Below, in pieces: positions 26,793 to 34,826 of a DNA stretch of 45,901 bases. The DNA comes from an uncultured Alphaproteobacteria bacterium. GTDB taxonomy: Bacteria > Pseudomonadota > Alphaproteobacteria > Rs-D84. The notes under the pieces were generated by a model that saw nothing but the letters and a program-made list of their open reading frames with translations, ran no database searches and was not told the DNA's origin. A program made the translations under genes and the position numbers. Position 1 is the first letter of the stretch, and every line of letters starts with the position of its first letter. The stretch spans positions 1 to 45,901 of the forward strand of contig CAJOHU010000004.1 of NCBI GenBank assembly GCA_905234465.1. Direction: 5' to 3'.

Positions 26793-28406
26793 ATGACGAA
26801 ATATGATAATAATTTTACAGACCAATTACGTGAACGCCTTTCTATTGTAGACGTTATATCCCGCCGTGTGCCGCTGGTAAAAAAAGGTCAAAATTATTGG
26901 GGGTGTTGCCCATTTCATAATGAAAAAACACCGTCTTTTTCGGTCAGTGAAGACAAAGGTTTTTATCACTGTTTCGGCTGTGGAAAACATGGTGATATTA
27001 TCTCTTTTACTATGGAATCTGAACATGTAGATTTCAAAACTGCAATAGCAGAATTGGCGGATATGGCGGGGTTAAAATTGCCGGAATATAAACCCAAGTC
27101 ACCAGAACAAATAGAATCTGAAGAAACATATATTACAATTACGACGGCGGCGGCAAAAATTTATGCCGAAAAATTATTCGCCCCCGAAGGTGCACACGCA
27201 CTTTCGTATATCCGTGGTCGTGGGTTTAGTGATGAAATGATAAAAAAATACGGTATTGGATATGCGCCAAAAAACAATATTATTGCGAATAAATTTGTGA
27301 ATACTAAACAAGATAAATTAATCGCAACAGGTCTTGTCCGCCGCGGTGAATATGGTATGTATGATTTCTTTCGTGATAAATTAATGTTTCCAATTTTTAA
27401 TGCGCGTGGTCAAATCGTCGCATTTTCTGGACGTTCGTTGGATGGGTCGGAACCAAAATATATAAATACAACCGATACAGAAATGTTCCATAAACGCCAA
27501 ACATTATTTGGATTTAATTTTGCACGCGAAAGTATACATCGTGCAAATCGTGCCATTATAGTAGAAGGTCAAATTGATGCCATTCAAATGCAATGTAATG
27601 GTTTTGGTGAAACAGTGGCACCACTTGGAACCGCATTAACCGAAGATCATATCGCGATTTTATGTAAAGCAAATCGTAATATAATTTTCTGTTTTGATGG
27701 TGACGGGGCAGGGCAAAAAGCCGCTGCACGCGCATGTGGTATTATATTACCATTCTTGCGTGATAATTCCGATGTGCGATTTGCGTTTGTGACAGGTGGT
27801 AAAGATCCAGATGAAATACTGCGTAAATCGGGGCGGGCGGATATGGAAAAGATTATAAATTCTGCCGTGCCTTTGGTTGATTTTCTGTGGCAGATTACGA
27901 ATAAAAATTATGTAATTAATACGCCGTCTGGTCGTGTTCAGGCAGAAAAATTTCTTAAATCACAAATTGATAAAATTACAGACAGATTATTAAAATCTGA
28001 ATATGAAAACGAATATAATTCGCGTAAATTTAATGAATGGCATAAATGGAAAAAAAGCCCAGAAACACCGCACATAGAAGTCCCAGAAATAGATAATATT
28101 ATCAAGAAAAATTTAATTTATATTGTAAATAAATATCCCGAGATTGCCGAAAGATACGGTGATTTTATCAGTAAGTTTAACCTGGATTTAGATTCGTCTG
28201 TACAATCCGATTGCGATTTTGATTTAAAAACAGCGGAAAAATATATAATATCTTTAAAAATACAAAAGTATATAGAAAGTCTTGAACAACAAAAACGAGA
28301 TTTGACTTTGCGCGGGCTTTCGGGTGAAAACGATGTAAGCCAAGAAATCCGCCGTATAGATAATGAGATAAATAAAATGCGAGAAAAATTTGATTTATTG
28401 GTATAA
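26793..28406 (+). CDS. dnaG: DNA primase
   Basis: Makes RNA primers at the replication fork. The 537-aa product has the CHC2 zinc finger (Cys39, His42, Cys60, Cys63), the RNA polymerase domain, the Toprim core VEGQIDAIQMQ (about 257-267) with FCFDGDGAGQKAA, and a diverged C-terminal helicase-binding part. The usual neighbours rpsU and rpoD are absent. The coding sequence starts on the base after topA. Confidence 0.95.
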   Translation: MTKYDNNFTDQLRERLSIVDVISRRVPLVKKGQNYWGCCPFHNEKTPSFSVSEDKGFYHCFGCGKHGDIISFTMESEHVDFKTAIAELADMAGLKLPEYKPKSPEQIESEETYITITTAAAKIYAEKLFAPEGAHALSYIRGRGFSDEMIKKYGIGYAPKNNIIANKFVNTKQDKLIATGLVRRGEYGMYDFFRDKLMFPIFNARGQIVAFSGRSLDGSEPKYINTTDTEMFHKRQTLFGFNFARESIHRANRAIIVEGQIDAIQMQCNGFGETVAPLGTALTEDHIAILCKANRNIIFCFDGDGAGQKAAARACGIILPFLRDNSDVRFAFVTGGKDPDEILRKSGRADMEKIINSAVPLVDFLWQITNKNYVINTPSGRVQAEKFLKSQIDKITDRLLKSEYENEYNSRKFNEWHKWKKSPETPHIEVPEIDNIIKKNLIYIVNKYPEIAERYGDFISKFNLDLDSSVQSDCDFDLKTAEKYIISLKIQKYIESLEQQKRDLTLRGLSGENDVSQEIRRIDNEINKMREKFDLLV

Positions 28407-28407
28407 T

Positions 28408-28441
28408 GATTAGTGGTTAGTGTTAGTGGTTAGTGTTAGTG
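28408..28441. repeat. TAGTGGTTAGTG-type repeat after dnaG
   Basis: TTAGTGGTTAGTGTTAGTGG then TTAGTGTTAGTG, starting just after the dnaG stop. It forms one edge of cassette B. Confidence 0.8.
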
Positions 28442-28443
28442 TG

Positions 28444-28476
28444 AAACCGCTGGTGGTACCAGCGGTTTTGGTTTTT
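28444..28476. terminator. Terminator between dnaG and the cassette B gene
   Basis: AACCGCTGG-TGGTA-CCAGCGGTT followed by TTGGTTTTT on the plus strand. It lies between convergent genes; the minus-strand side is less U-rich. Confidence 0.7.
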
Positions 28477-28838
28477 ATTGACGTTGAAAACGTTGTAGAA
28501 AATTAAAAGTTTCCTGTTGTTTTTGTTCAACTTTTTCTTTATTTGATTGTTTTTTTGCGTCTCCTTTCGCTTTTTCTTGTTCTTTATATGCTCTTACAAC
28601 ATCACCGCGTAATGTATATATTGTTTTTGGACTTAAATTTACCAATTCACCATTTATTTCAAGACGAAAATTTCCTTCATAACTTCTGTCAAACAATAAC
28701 CGAAATATACATTCATTTGTTTCGTTTGAATACACATTCATACTGTTGATTTTCTTTTGGTTCAATCCTGACAGGACTTTTTTGTAATATATCTTGCAAC
28801 ATTTGTAAAGTTGCGTTTTCAAAGTGACTTGGCTGCAT
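28475..28838 (-). pseudogene. Cassette B small gene, frameshifted by a 25-bp tandem duplication
   Basis: A frame starting at ATG 28838 (MQPSHFENATLQMLQ, good AAAAAGGAAAA site) ends after 41 codons at 28713. A second frame continues to 28475 (from ATG 28741, 88 aa, with ECIFRLLFDRSYEG and a Lys/Gln-rich C-terminus). The join contains a near-perfect 25-nt tandem repeat of ATGAATGT-TATT (28702-28741). Removing one unit fuses the frames exactly into a 112-aa protein reading QQYECIFRLLFDRS. So the gene is either broken or switched by repeat-number change. An alternative is two overlapping, coupled genes. No domain is recognised. Confidence 0.65.
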
Positions 28839-28861
28839 TGTTTTTCCTTTTTGTTTTTTTG

Positions 28862-29010
28862 TTAAAAAAACCACAAGAAATTATTTTCATGTGGTTGGAG
28901 TTCAGAAAACAATGCAGCATTGTCGTGCTTATTCAATATATTCACACACTCCAACCAATGGTTGGAAATTTAACGCAATCTTTTGCGGCTGCACGTGCTT
29001 TCTGAAACAC
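28862..29010 (-). ncRNA. Structured RNA B: pseudoknotted leader or small RNA
   Basis: Minus-strand helices: P1 TTCAGAAA (29006-28999) with TTTCTGAA (28908-28901); P2 TGCAGC with GCTGCA; P3 hairpin CGCAA-AAGA-TTGCG; P4 hairpin CCAACC-ATT-GGTTGG (28965-28951); P5 GTG...CAC around TGTGAATATATTGAATAAG. P4's 3' arm plus flank, GGTTGGAGT (28956-28948), is perfectly complementary to ACTCCAACC (28901-28893) after P1. That strand shares AACC with the terminator stem. The P4-P5 region aligns with RNA C by eye. Extra sequence up to 29090 may be promoter. Confidence 0.8.
28864..28896 (-). terminator. Terminator between RNA B and its small gene
   Basis: On the minus strand AACCACA, a 14-nt loop, TGTGGTT then TTTTT. 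It lies 25 bp before the ATG at 28838. Confidence 0.75.
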
Positions 29011-29092
29011 ATCCACGGAACACCCACGGACAATGTCACGTTAGCAAAAATTTAGACAAAAATCAATTAGAAAAAATATTTATGTTAAAAGT

Positions 29093-29177
29093 GTTAGTGG
29101 TTAGTAAAATCTGGAATAAGTTCACAATTACGAAATTATTCCAGATACCACTAACCACTTACACTAACCACTAAAAA
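29093..29177. repeat. TAGTGGTTAGTG repeats inverted around a hairpin, abutting the metalloprotease gene
   Basis: GTTAGTGGTTAGTA (29093-29106) faces inverted copies (29147-29177), with an 11-bp stem ATCTGGAATAA...TTATTCCAGAT (29109-29146) in between. The TAG stop of the gene at 29171 lies in the inverted copy. The arrangement mirrors 289-362. Confidence 0.8.
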
Positions 29178-29782
29178 CACGATTTTAATTCGCTGTTATC
29201 TTCGTTTTGGTCAACGCGTTTATTACGAATTTCTTGTGCCGCGTTTATTTTTTGTTTCATTAAAATAGATTCTGGGTGGTTTGTCATTTTATGATTTATT
29301 TCTTCAATCGCAAAATCTATATCTGTGCGTGATTGAACAAATATTGGCATAACAGAATTCGCAGAATTAAATACAGAATTTTCTATATCTGATTTTAAAT
29401 CTTTGATAACTGACAAATATGCATCTATGTGTTTTTTTTCATGATTTAATATTGCATCATATGAACAAGACCCGGGGATATAAGAACCATCAATCTTGAC
29501 AGAAAAATCATTATACCCAATTAACGCATCTACAGATTTTAATACAACACAATAACCGCCGTCAGATGAAAATATATCAACAACAATATCGTAATCTTCA
29601 ATTAATGTCGCAAGTACATTTCCGTGATATTTATCCATTGGTTCATCTGATAAAACAACACTGGTTTTATGCATTGGATTTAAAACATTTATTTTTGGTG
29701 CAGTTTTATAATTAACACAACTATCTGCGAATACAGAAAAATTCACAATACAAAATATAAAAACAATAAAATATTTTAACAT
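29171..29782 (-). CDS. Secreted protein with HExxH zinc-protease motif, linked to virB4
   Basis: A 203-aa protein. It has a signal peptide (MLKYFIVFIFCIVNFSVFA, cleavage near 19) and the motif HEKKH at residues 114-118 in a helix, LNHEKKHIDAYL. This suggests a periplasmic zinc-dependent peptidase of the DUF922-like sort, though the third ligand is not certain. Four Cys residues could form disulfides. It starts one base after the virB4 stop and so belongs to the virB3-virB4 transcription unit, where a wall-processing enzyme would make sense. The TAG stop is part of a dispersed repeat. Confidence 0.6.
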   Translation of the reverse strand: MLKYFIVFIFCIVNFSVFADSCVNYKTAPKINVLNPMHKTSVVLSDEPMDKYHGNVLATLIEDYDIVVDIFSSDGGYCVVLKSVDALIGYNDFSVKIDGSYIPGSCSYDAILNHEKKHIDAYLSVIKDLKSDIENSVFNSANSVMPIFVQSRTDIDFAIEEINHKMTNHPESILMKQKINAAQEIRNKRVDQNEDNSELKSCF

Positions 29783-29783
29783 A

Positions 29784-32201
29784 TTAAATATTACCTGCAC
29801 CTTGCTTTCTAAGGTATTCCGCAACAAAATTAGAACCATATTGATTATATAATTCTTCTGCCAATAAAACAGATGAACGACCTGATTCAAATAATTTTAA
29901 TAAACTGCCTAAACCACCAAGTTCTGTGTTCAAAATAACAGATTCATTATTCACAGGACGCGATAATAAAACCGCACGTTTCAGATTCGGATATGCTTTG
30001 CCCTGAATAAATGCCATTTCCAAAGGATTTAAATTCCAATGTTCATAATCCGCCGCATCCGCCGCAGGATTACGGAAAAATATTATAGTTTGTGCCTGGC
30101 CGCGGACAACATCACCAATCCCAAGTTTATCTAGAACATTTGCGCGTTGGAATGCGACCATATATGCTTGGCGATTTTTACGACCTTCTTGCAAACCAGT
30201 TATAAAATTATCACGGAACATTTTATTTTCCAACATTGGCGCAGTTTCATCAATCATAATCAATGACGGATTTCCCCCGGATACTGTCGTATTATTTATC
30301 CTGTGCAAGATATAAGAAATAACGGCGGGCGCAAGGGTAGAATCTTGTAATATATCAGTAAAATCAAATGTAGTAAGGCGTGATTGTAAATCCAATGTAT
30401 CTGTCACTTCATTAAATATGTCACCATATTGCAATGGGTCAACCCATTTTTTAAGCGCAGCACGCATTTTGCCATTTGATGAAAAACAACTTTCCCATAA
30501 ATTTTTCAACATTCTGTCTTTATCAGATAAATAATCAAAGTTTACAGATACTGCGCGCGCAATTTCATCCGCAGATGCCGCATCACCTTGTTCAGATATC
30601 ATCGCAAACCAACGCCGTAAAAACGCACGGTTTGCAACAGTGTCAGGCATTTTTAATGGATTAAGGTGTGTTAAAAATTCTGTTTCATTTTTCTCTTTAC
30701 CCTGCATAGTCACATATTTTCCGCCAACTGCAAGAGTGAATATTTCTGCACCTTTGTTACGGTCAAAGAAGAACGCTTTTAATTTTGGATGACGCAAAGA
30801 TTGCGCGATAAGAAATGAAAACAATGTTGTTTTACCGCCACCTGTGGGACCGATAGTAAGTGTGTGTGCAACCGCCGCTGGTTTATCGGAAACATGAAAT
30901 TGAAATTGATATGGTGTACCTTGGGCAGTTGGAAATACAACCAATGGTCCAGGACCCCAATCTGAATTTGCAACACCACGTGGTGTTGTAGACATTGGTA
31001 TAGATATCGCCGCCGCACGAGATAACATTTTATATGTGCGTGGGAATGTATCAAATCCAGGAATTACAGAAAACCATGAAACCTTGGTTGCAAAATTTTC
31101 TTGAACAGGTGAAACACCAAAAGATGCCGCAATTTTCTTGAATTCATCAACGTAATTTTTTAATTCGTCAATTGTTTTACCAAATACTAAAAATAAAGGA
31201 TAATAATTAACCAATGTCTGATTTCCAGAAACATTTTCATCCATCACAGATTGTGCAGTTGATATTTGTTCTTCGGTTGAATCGTTTTCTTTTTCCGCGA
31301 CACTGCGTCGTTGACGCAATATTGCATCAACAGATGCAGAATCCATAATCTTAAAACTGTTCATACAAATCATTTCTGTTTGAATTGTATTAACAGAATC
31401 AAAAAAATCTTCATCCAAATAATCTGGTGCACTGCGGAAAGATATTAATGCCGCATAGTATTCGCGATTACCACTTACATACCTTACAATACCGTTTCGC
31501 ATAAATTCAACATCATCAACCGTTGCAAGTTCTGTTATTTTGTTATCACATACCGCAGGTGCGGGCTTTGTTATTGGTGAAAATATACGACCAAAAAATT
31601 TTGCCATATTTTCACGCGAATTATTTTTTAACAATCGTGGTTTGTACGGTGCAAGTATTGATTCCAGATAATTTCCATATTGATTCAGTTTATCACGCGC
31701 ACCAATACCACGGACAGATAATACTATATAATAATTATTAAGGAAAATTCGCAATCCTTGGGAACGCCATTTATTATAAATTTCTTGTAATACAGGCTGA
31801 TCAAATTCGTAATTAGTATTTTCACCCGCCGCGTCACGAATTGTAAAAAACCGCAAAATTACATTTGGGTCATGAATTTGATTAAATATTTGCGCGCGCA
31901 GGTCAAGGAATTTTGCACGATTTTCTTCTGTCTGCATACTGGTTTGAACACCAGAAATATGATATACACGAACCAAAGAACCATCATTTAATTCCAAAGA
32001 ATCATCTGTATAAACAGTTTTGAATGGTATATATTCTGCATAATGTTTATAACCAAATTTTGGAAATATATTTTTTATAATTGTTGGAACAAATATCATC
32101 AGAACAATAAAAACTAAAATAACTGCTATTACCATGACTGTTAAAGTCATCGTTTCTGACATTCCACCACCTGCAAAAAATCTAAAAAAATTATCTATCA
32201 T
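29784..32201 (-). CDS. virB4: VirB4-like type IV secretion ATPase
   Basis: An 805-aa protein of the CagE/TrbE/VirB4 family. It has an N-terminal membrane segment (about 17-45, rich in Val/Ile), the CagE_TrbE_VirB region, a Walker A loop GPTGGGKTT (about 448-456), and Walker B SLIMIDETAP (about 650). VirB4 energises assembly or substrate transfer at the inner membrane. It overlaps the virB3-like gene by 4 nt and is followed by a secreted HExxH protein. No other T4SS genes (virB6, B8-B11, virD4) are in the window, so the rest must be elsewhere or absent. Confidence 0.88.
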   Translation of the reverse strand: MIDNFFRFFAGGGMSETMTLTVMVIAVILVFIVLMIFVPTIIKNIFPKFGYKHYAEYIPFKTVYTDDSLELNDGSLVRVYHISGVQTSMQTEENRAKFLDLRAQIFNQIHDPNVILRFFTIRDAAGENTNYEFDQPVLQEIYNKWRSQGLRIFLNNYYIVLSVRGIGARDKLNQYGNYLESILAPYKPRLLKNNSRENMAKFFGRIFSPITKPAPAVCDNKITELATVDDVEFMRNGIVRYVSGNREYYAALISFRSAPDYLDEDFFDSVNTIQTEMICMNSFKIMDSASVDAILRQRRSVAEKENDSTEEQISTAQSVMDENVSGNQTLVNYYPLFLVFGKTIDELKNYVDEFKKIAASFGVSPVQENFATKVSWFSVIPGFDTFPRTYKMLSRAAAISIPMSTTPRGVANSDWGPGPLVVFPTAQGTPYQFQFHVSDKPAAVAHTLTIGPTGGGKTTLFSFLIAQSLRHPKLKAFFFDRNKGAEIFTLAVGGKYVTMQGKEKNETEFLTHLNPLKMPDTVANRAFLRRWFAMISEQGDAASADEIARAVSVNFDYLSDKDRMLKNLWESCFSSNGKMRAALKKWVDPLQYGDIFNEVTDTLDLQSRLTTFDFTDILQDSTLAPAVISYILHRINNTTVSGGNPSLIMIDETAPMLENKMFRDNFITGLQEGRKNRQAYMVAFQRANVLDKLGIGDVVRGQAQTIIFFRNPAADAADYEHWNLNPLEMAFIQGKAYPNLKRAVLLSRPVNNESVILNTELGGLGSLLKLFESGRSSVLLAEELYNQYGSNFVAEYLRKQGAGNI

Positions 32202-32503
32202 GCCGGCAATCTCCGTGGAATTTTATCCCTAATCATTTTTATTTTAGCCATTAAAATTTGACCAAGTTGGGCATCGCGCTTTGAAAAAGTCGCCAAAATC
32301 ATGTGTACCAGAATAACAGATGCCAAAAAATACAATGGATTTAAGTAATCGTTTACTTTATTTACACCAAGTACAAATATCCCAATAATATATAAAGCAG
32401 TAAAAATAACGAACTGAATTATAAAATTCAGAACCGCCAAAGTATATGGCACATAGAACAAATGCGACGGATTCGCCAAAGCTTTCAGCACTTGTTGCTT
32501 CAT
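32198..32503 (-). CDS. virB3: VirB3-like inner membrane protein
   Basis: A 101-aa protein with two closely spaced membrane helices (about 22-45 and 52-72), then a basic cytoplasmic tail containing KRDAQLGQIL, resembling VirB3/TrbD proteins, which always precede virB4. The call rests on topology and the 4-nt overlap with virB4. GGGGGGAG upstream is an unusually strong ribosome binding site. Confidence 0.65.
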   Translation of the reverse strand: MKQQVLKALANPSHLFYVPYTLAVLNFIIQFVIFTALYIIGIFVLGVNKVNDYLNPLYFLASVILVHMILATFSKRDAQLGQILMAKIKMIRDKIPRRLPA

Positions 32504-32537
32504 TTTTATAAAACTCCCCCCTGGTTAAGTTTATCTT

Positions 32538-32566
32538 ATTATAACAATTTCCACAGTTTTCAACAA
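32538..32566 (-). promoter_or_regulatory. Candidate promoter for virB3-virB4
   Basis: On the minus strand TTGTTG (32566-32561) and a perfect TATAAT (32543-32538) with a 17-bp spacer, about 35 bp before the virB3-like ATG. Confidence 0.6.
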
Positions 32567-32766
32567 GCATAAAAAACAAAAACATAAATTTGTTAAAAAT
32601 GTTGATATTTTATATTTTTTTAAACATTTTTTAAAACCCGGCTTTTTTTAACAAAATTACTAAAAACACCGGTATTTTTATATAAAATTGTTGAAAACTT
32701 TGTTAAAAATGTATTTTCAACAAATTCAACAGGTTAAACAATAACAACAAAATATAAATATATTAT
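32567..32766. other. AT-rich divergent intergenic region between virB3 and rpmJ
   Basis: About 200 bp of very AT-rich DNA with repeated TTGTTAAAA and TTGAAAAC motifs and no reading frame. It contains one palindromic element at 32636-32671 (CCCGGCTTTTTTTAAC ... AAAACACCGG), copy 4 of the family also found in mnmG. No cluster of DnaA boxes was seen. Confidence 0.6.
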
Positions 32767-32794
32767 TTGCTTTTTGTTAAAAAGTGTTTATAAT
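32767..32794 (+). promoter_or_regulatory. Candidate promoter for rpmJ
   Basis: TTGCTT (32767-32772) and perfect TATAAT (32789-32794) with a 16-bp spacer, 23 bp before the rpmJ ATG. Confidence 0.6.
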
Positions 32795-32817
32795 GCCTTG
32801 GCAAAAAGGATATTGAT

Positions 32818-32952
32818 ATGAAATTTTTAAGTTCTTTAAAGGCATGGAAAAAACGCGGAAACATTAAACAGGTTCGTCGTGGTAAACAAGTTATCTTGAT
32901 TGATCCTGATAACCCAAAATTCAAAGCAAAACAGGGTTTTAAAAGAAAATAA
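32818..32952 (+). CDS. rpmJ: 50S ribosomal protein L36
   Basis: A 44-aa basic protein, too short for a 60-aa ORF cut-off. It begins MKFLSSLKAWKKRGN and ends NPKFKAKQGFKRK, matching the alphaproteobacterial L36 pattern (MKVRNSLK ... VVRRKG ... NPRFKARQG). The zinc-binding Cys/His residues of the C+ form are absent, as usual in this class. AAAAAGGA lies upstream. It is monocistronic, between its own promoter and a terminator. Confidence 0.9.
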   Translation: MKFLSSLKAWKKRGNIKQVRRGKQVILIDPDNPKFKAKQGFKRK

Positions 32953-32976
32953 TTCCCCGTTTTTTGTGATGTTTTT

Positions 32977-33007
32977 ACGGTATTCTTGTCTGAATACCGT
33001 ATTTTTT
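32977..33007. terminator. Terminator between rpmJ and the SufB/D-like gene
   Basis: ACGGTATTC-TTGTCT-GAATACCGT followed by ATTTTTT on the plus strand. It is shared by convergent genes. Confidence 0.85.
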
Positions 33008-33012
33008 ATGTA

Positions 33013-33699
33013 TTAAAACAGATTAAAATCATTCATAAATGATTCTGTTAATATATCTTTGATTTCTTTGCCAGAAAGACCAGATTGGCGCAGATAATTT
33101 TCTTGTGCGTCTGTTCCATGAAACATATATGCACTGTGTTCTGCAAAATTTGGGACAGATGATATATTTTGTGATGGAATTATTCGTATTTTTGCACTGG
33201 TATCAGATGAATATGCACCAAATTGTATGTTTGATTTTACATTTTTTACATCTTTATTAATTATTGCGGTCCCAGATATTTTTGAAAAACTGTCTTTTTC
33301 GCCGATAATTTTTGTCTGTAATAAAATTCCGGTATCATCAGCCCTGTGTTCTGCTATTATTTTTACATCTAAATCAGAATAATTTTTTAGCATTATATGT
33401 CCACGAATTTCAGAATTTTTCCCGGCATTTTTGATAAAAATATTCAAAAAAGCCGGGAAATTGTTTTCTGTATTTATACTTAAAAATACCGGTTGGGACG
33501 GGGTGTTCAGATTTATATTTAATGTATTTTTCCCGGTAATTTTTCCAACATATATTATATGTACGGGTAGTTTATATTTACTTGAAATATTTTCAGAATC
33601 AGAAAGCGTTGAAAGTTCAGGATGAAAAACACCATCGCGGTAAACAACAGTTTCCGCCGGGAAAGTTTTTATATTGAATTCGTTCCACATGTATGACAT
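33013..33699 (-). CDS. Short SufB/SufD-like protein
   Basis: A 228-aa protein, about half of SufB or SufD. The C-terminal half resembles the SufBD beta-helix and tail: IRIIPSQNISSVPNFAEHSAY then ENYLRQSGLSGKEIKDIL, comparable with the SHSA/SHGA and FYLRSRGI segments of SufB/SufD. Those proteins scaffold Fe-S cluster assembly with SufC, but no suf gene is nearby. A palindromic element is inserted in frame (33418-33457, PAFLNIFIKNAGK). The family call is moderate; a diverged or degenerating SufD is possible. Confidence 0.5.
   Translation of the reverse strand: MSYMWNEFNIKTFPAETVVYRDGVFHPELSTLSDSENISSKYKLPVHIIYVGKITGKNTLNINLNTPSQPVFLSINTENNFPAFLNIFIKNAGKNSEIRGHIMLKNYSDLDVKIIAEHRADDTGILLQTKIIGEKDSFSKISGTAIINKDVKNVKSNIQFGAYSSDTSAKIRIIPSQNISSVPNFAEHSAYMFHGTDAQENYLRQSGLSGKEIKDILTESFMNDFNLF
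33418..33457. repeat. Palindromic element inside the SufB/D-like gene (copy 5)
   Basis: On the minus strand CCGGCTTTTTTGAAT ... ATCAAAAATGCCGGG. It is read in the same frame and orientation as the mnmG copy, giving PAFLNIFIKNAGK against PVFLNKIDKKAGK. Confidence 0.7.
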
Positions 33700-33726
33700 A
33701 TTAATTATATTATAAAGGATTTTGTT

Positions 33727-34806
33727 ATGGGTTTCAATTGTGGAATTGTTGGTTTGCCAAATGTAGGAAAATCAACCTTGTTTAATGCTTTGACACAAAG
33801 TGCCGCCGCAGATGCGCAAAATTATCCGTTTTGTACCATTGAACCGAATACTGGGCGTGTTGTTGTACCGGATGAAACATTGCATAAATTGGCGGCGGTT
33901 GATAATTCTGCGAAAATTATACCGACACAACTAGAAATTGTTGATATTGCAGGTCTTGTTCGTGGCGCATCAAATGGCGAAGGTTTGGGTAATAAATTTT
34001 TAGGTAATATTCTGGAAACAGATGCAATTATACACGTTGTTCGGTGTTTTGAAAACGATGATATTGTTCATGTAGACGGACGTATAGACCCCGTTTCTGA
34101 TATAGAAACCATTGAAACAGAACTTATGTTGGCAGATTTGGAAAGTTTAAATAAACAAATAAAAAATCTTGAAAAAAAAGCGCATGGTTTGGATAAGGTT
34201 GCTATAAAATTACTGGCTGATGCGAATATTATTCGGGAAAATTTAGAAAAATCTGTGCCGGCGCGGGAATGTGGTGTTGATACAAAGCCTTTTAATTTAT
34301 TAACTGCAAAACCAGTAATTTATGTGTGTAATGTTGACGAATCATCTGCTGCAGGTGGAAATAAATATTCAGATATGGTTAAAAATAAATTTTCTGGTAA
34401 AAGCTCTGTATTAATAATTTCTGGAAAAATAGAGATGGAGATTGCCCAGATTGTTGACCCGGATGAAAGAAAAATGTTTTTAGAAGATTTAGGGTTAAAA
34501 CATTCCGGGCTAGAGCAGGTGATAAAAACCGGATATGAAACACTTGGGTTACAGACTTTTTATACTGTTGGTCCAAAAGAAGCGCATGCGTGGACAATAA
34601 CACGCGGTATGACCGCGCCACAGGCAGCCGGAAAAATTCATACAGATTTTGAACGCGGTTTTATCCGGGCAGAGGTTATTTCACCTGAAGATTATATTAA
34701 ATATGGTGGCGAAGTTGCGGTAAAAGAGGCGGGTAAAATGCGCCTGGTTGGTCGCGATTATGTTATGCAAGAAGGTGATATTTGCCATTTCTTGTTTAAT
34801 AATTAG
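33727..34806 (+). CDS. ychF: Redox-regulated ATPase YchF (Obg-like)
   Basis: Ribosome-associated P-loop NTPase of the Obg/YchF family. The 359-aa product has the G1 loop GLPNVGKSTL (8-17), G3 DIAGLVRGAS, the NVDE segment replacing the GTP-specific NKxD motif (the basis of ATP preference), and the C-terminal TGS domain ending in DICHFLFNN. It starts 27 bp from the divergent SufB/D-like gene. Its TAG stop is the first triplet of a dispersed repeat. Confidence 0.97.
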   Translation: MGFNCGIVGLPNVGKSTLFNALTQSAAADAQNYPFCTIEPNTGRVVVPDETLHKLAAVDNSAKIIPTQLEIVDIAGLVRGASNGEGLGNKFLGNILETDAIIHVVRCFENDDIVHVDGRIDPVSDIETIETELMLADLESLNKQIKNLEKKAHGLDKVAIKLLADANIIRENLEKSVPARECGVDTKPFNLLTAKPVIYVCNVDESSAAGGNKYSDMVKNKFSGKSSVLIISGKIEMEIAQIVDPDERKMFLEDLGLKHSGLEQVIKTGYETLGLQTFYTVGPKEAHAWTITRGMTAPQAAGKIHTDFERGFIRAEVISPEDYIKYGGEVAVKEAGKMRLVGRDYVMQEGDICHFLFNN

Positions 34807-34826
34807 TGGGTAGTGTTAGTGTAAGT
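34803..34826. repeat. TAGTGGTTAGTG-type repeat at the ychF stop
   Basis: ATTAGTGGGTAGTGTTAGTG; the ychF stop codon TAG is inside it. Confidence 0.7.

Noticed and set aside
32567-32800. Possible replication origin in AT-rich DNA
   Set aside because: Only one weak DnaA-box-like sequence is seen, with no box cluster and no origin-associated neighbours.
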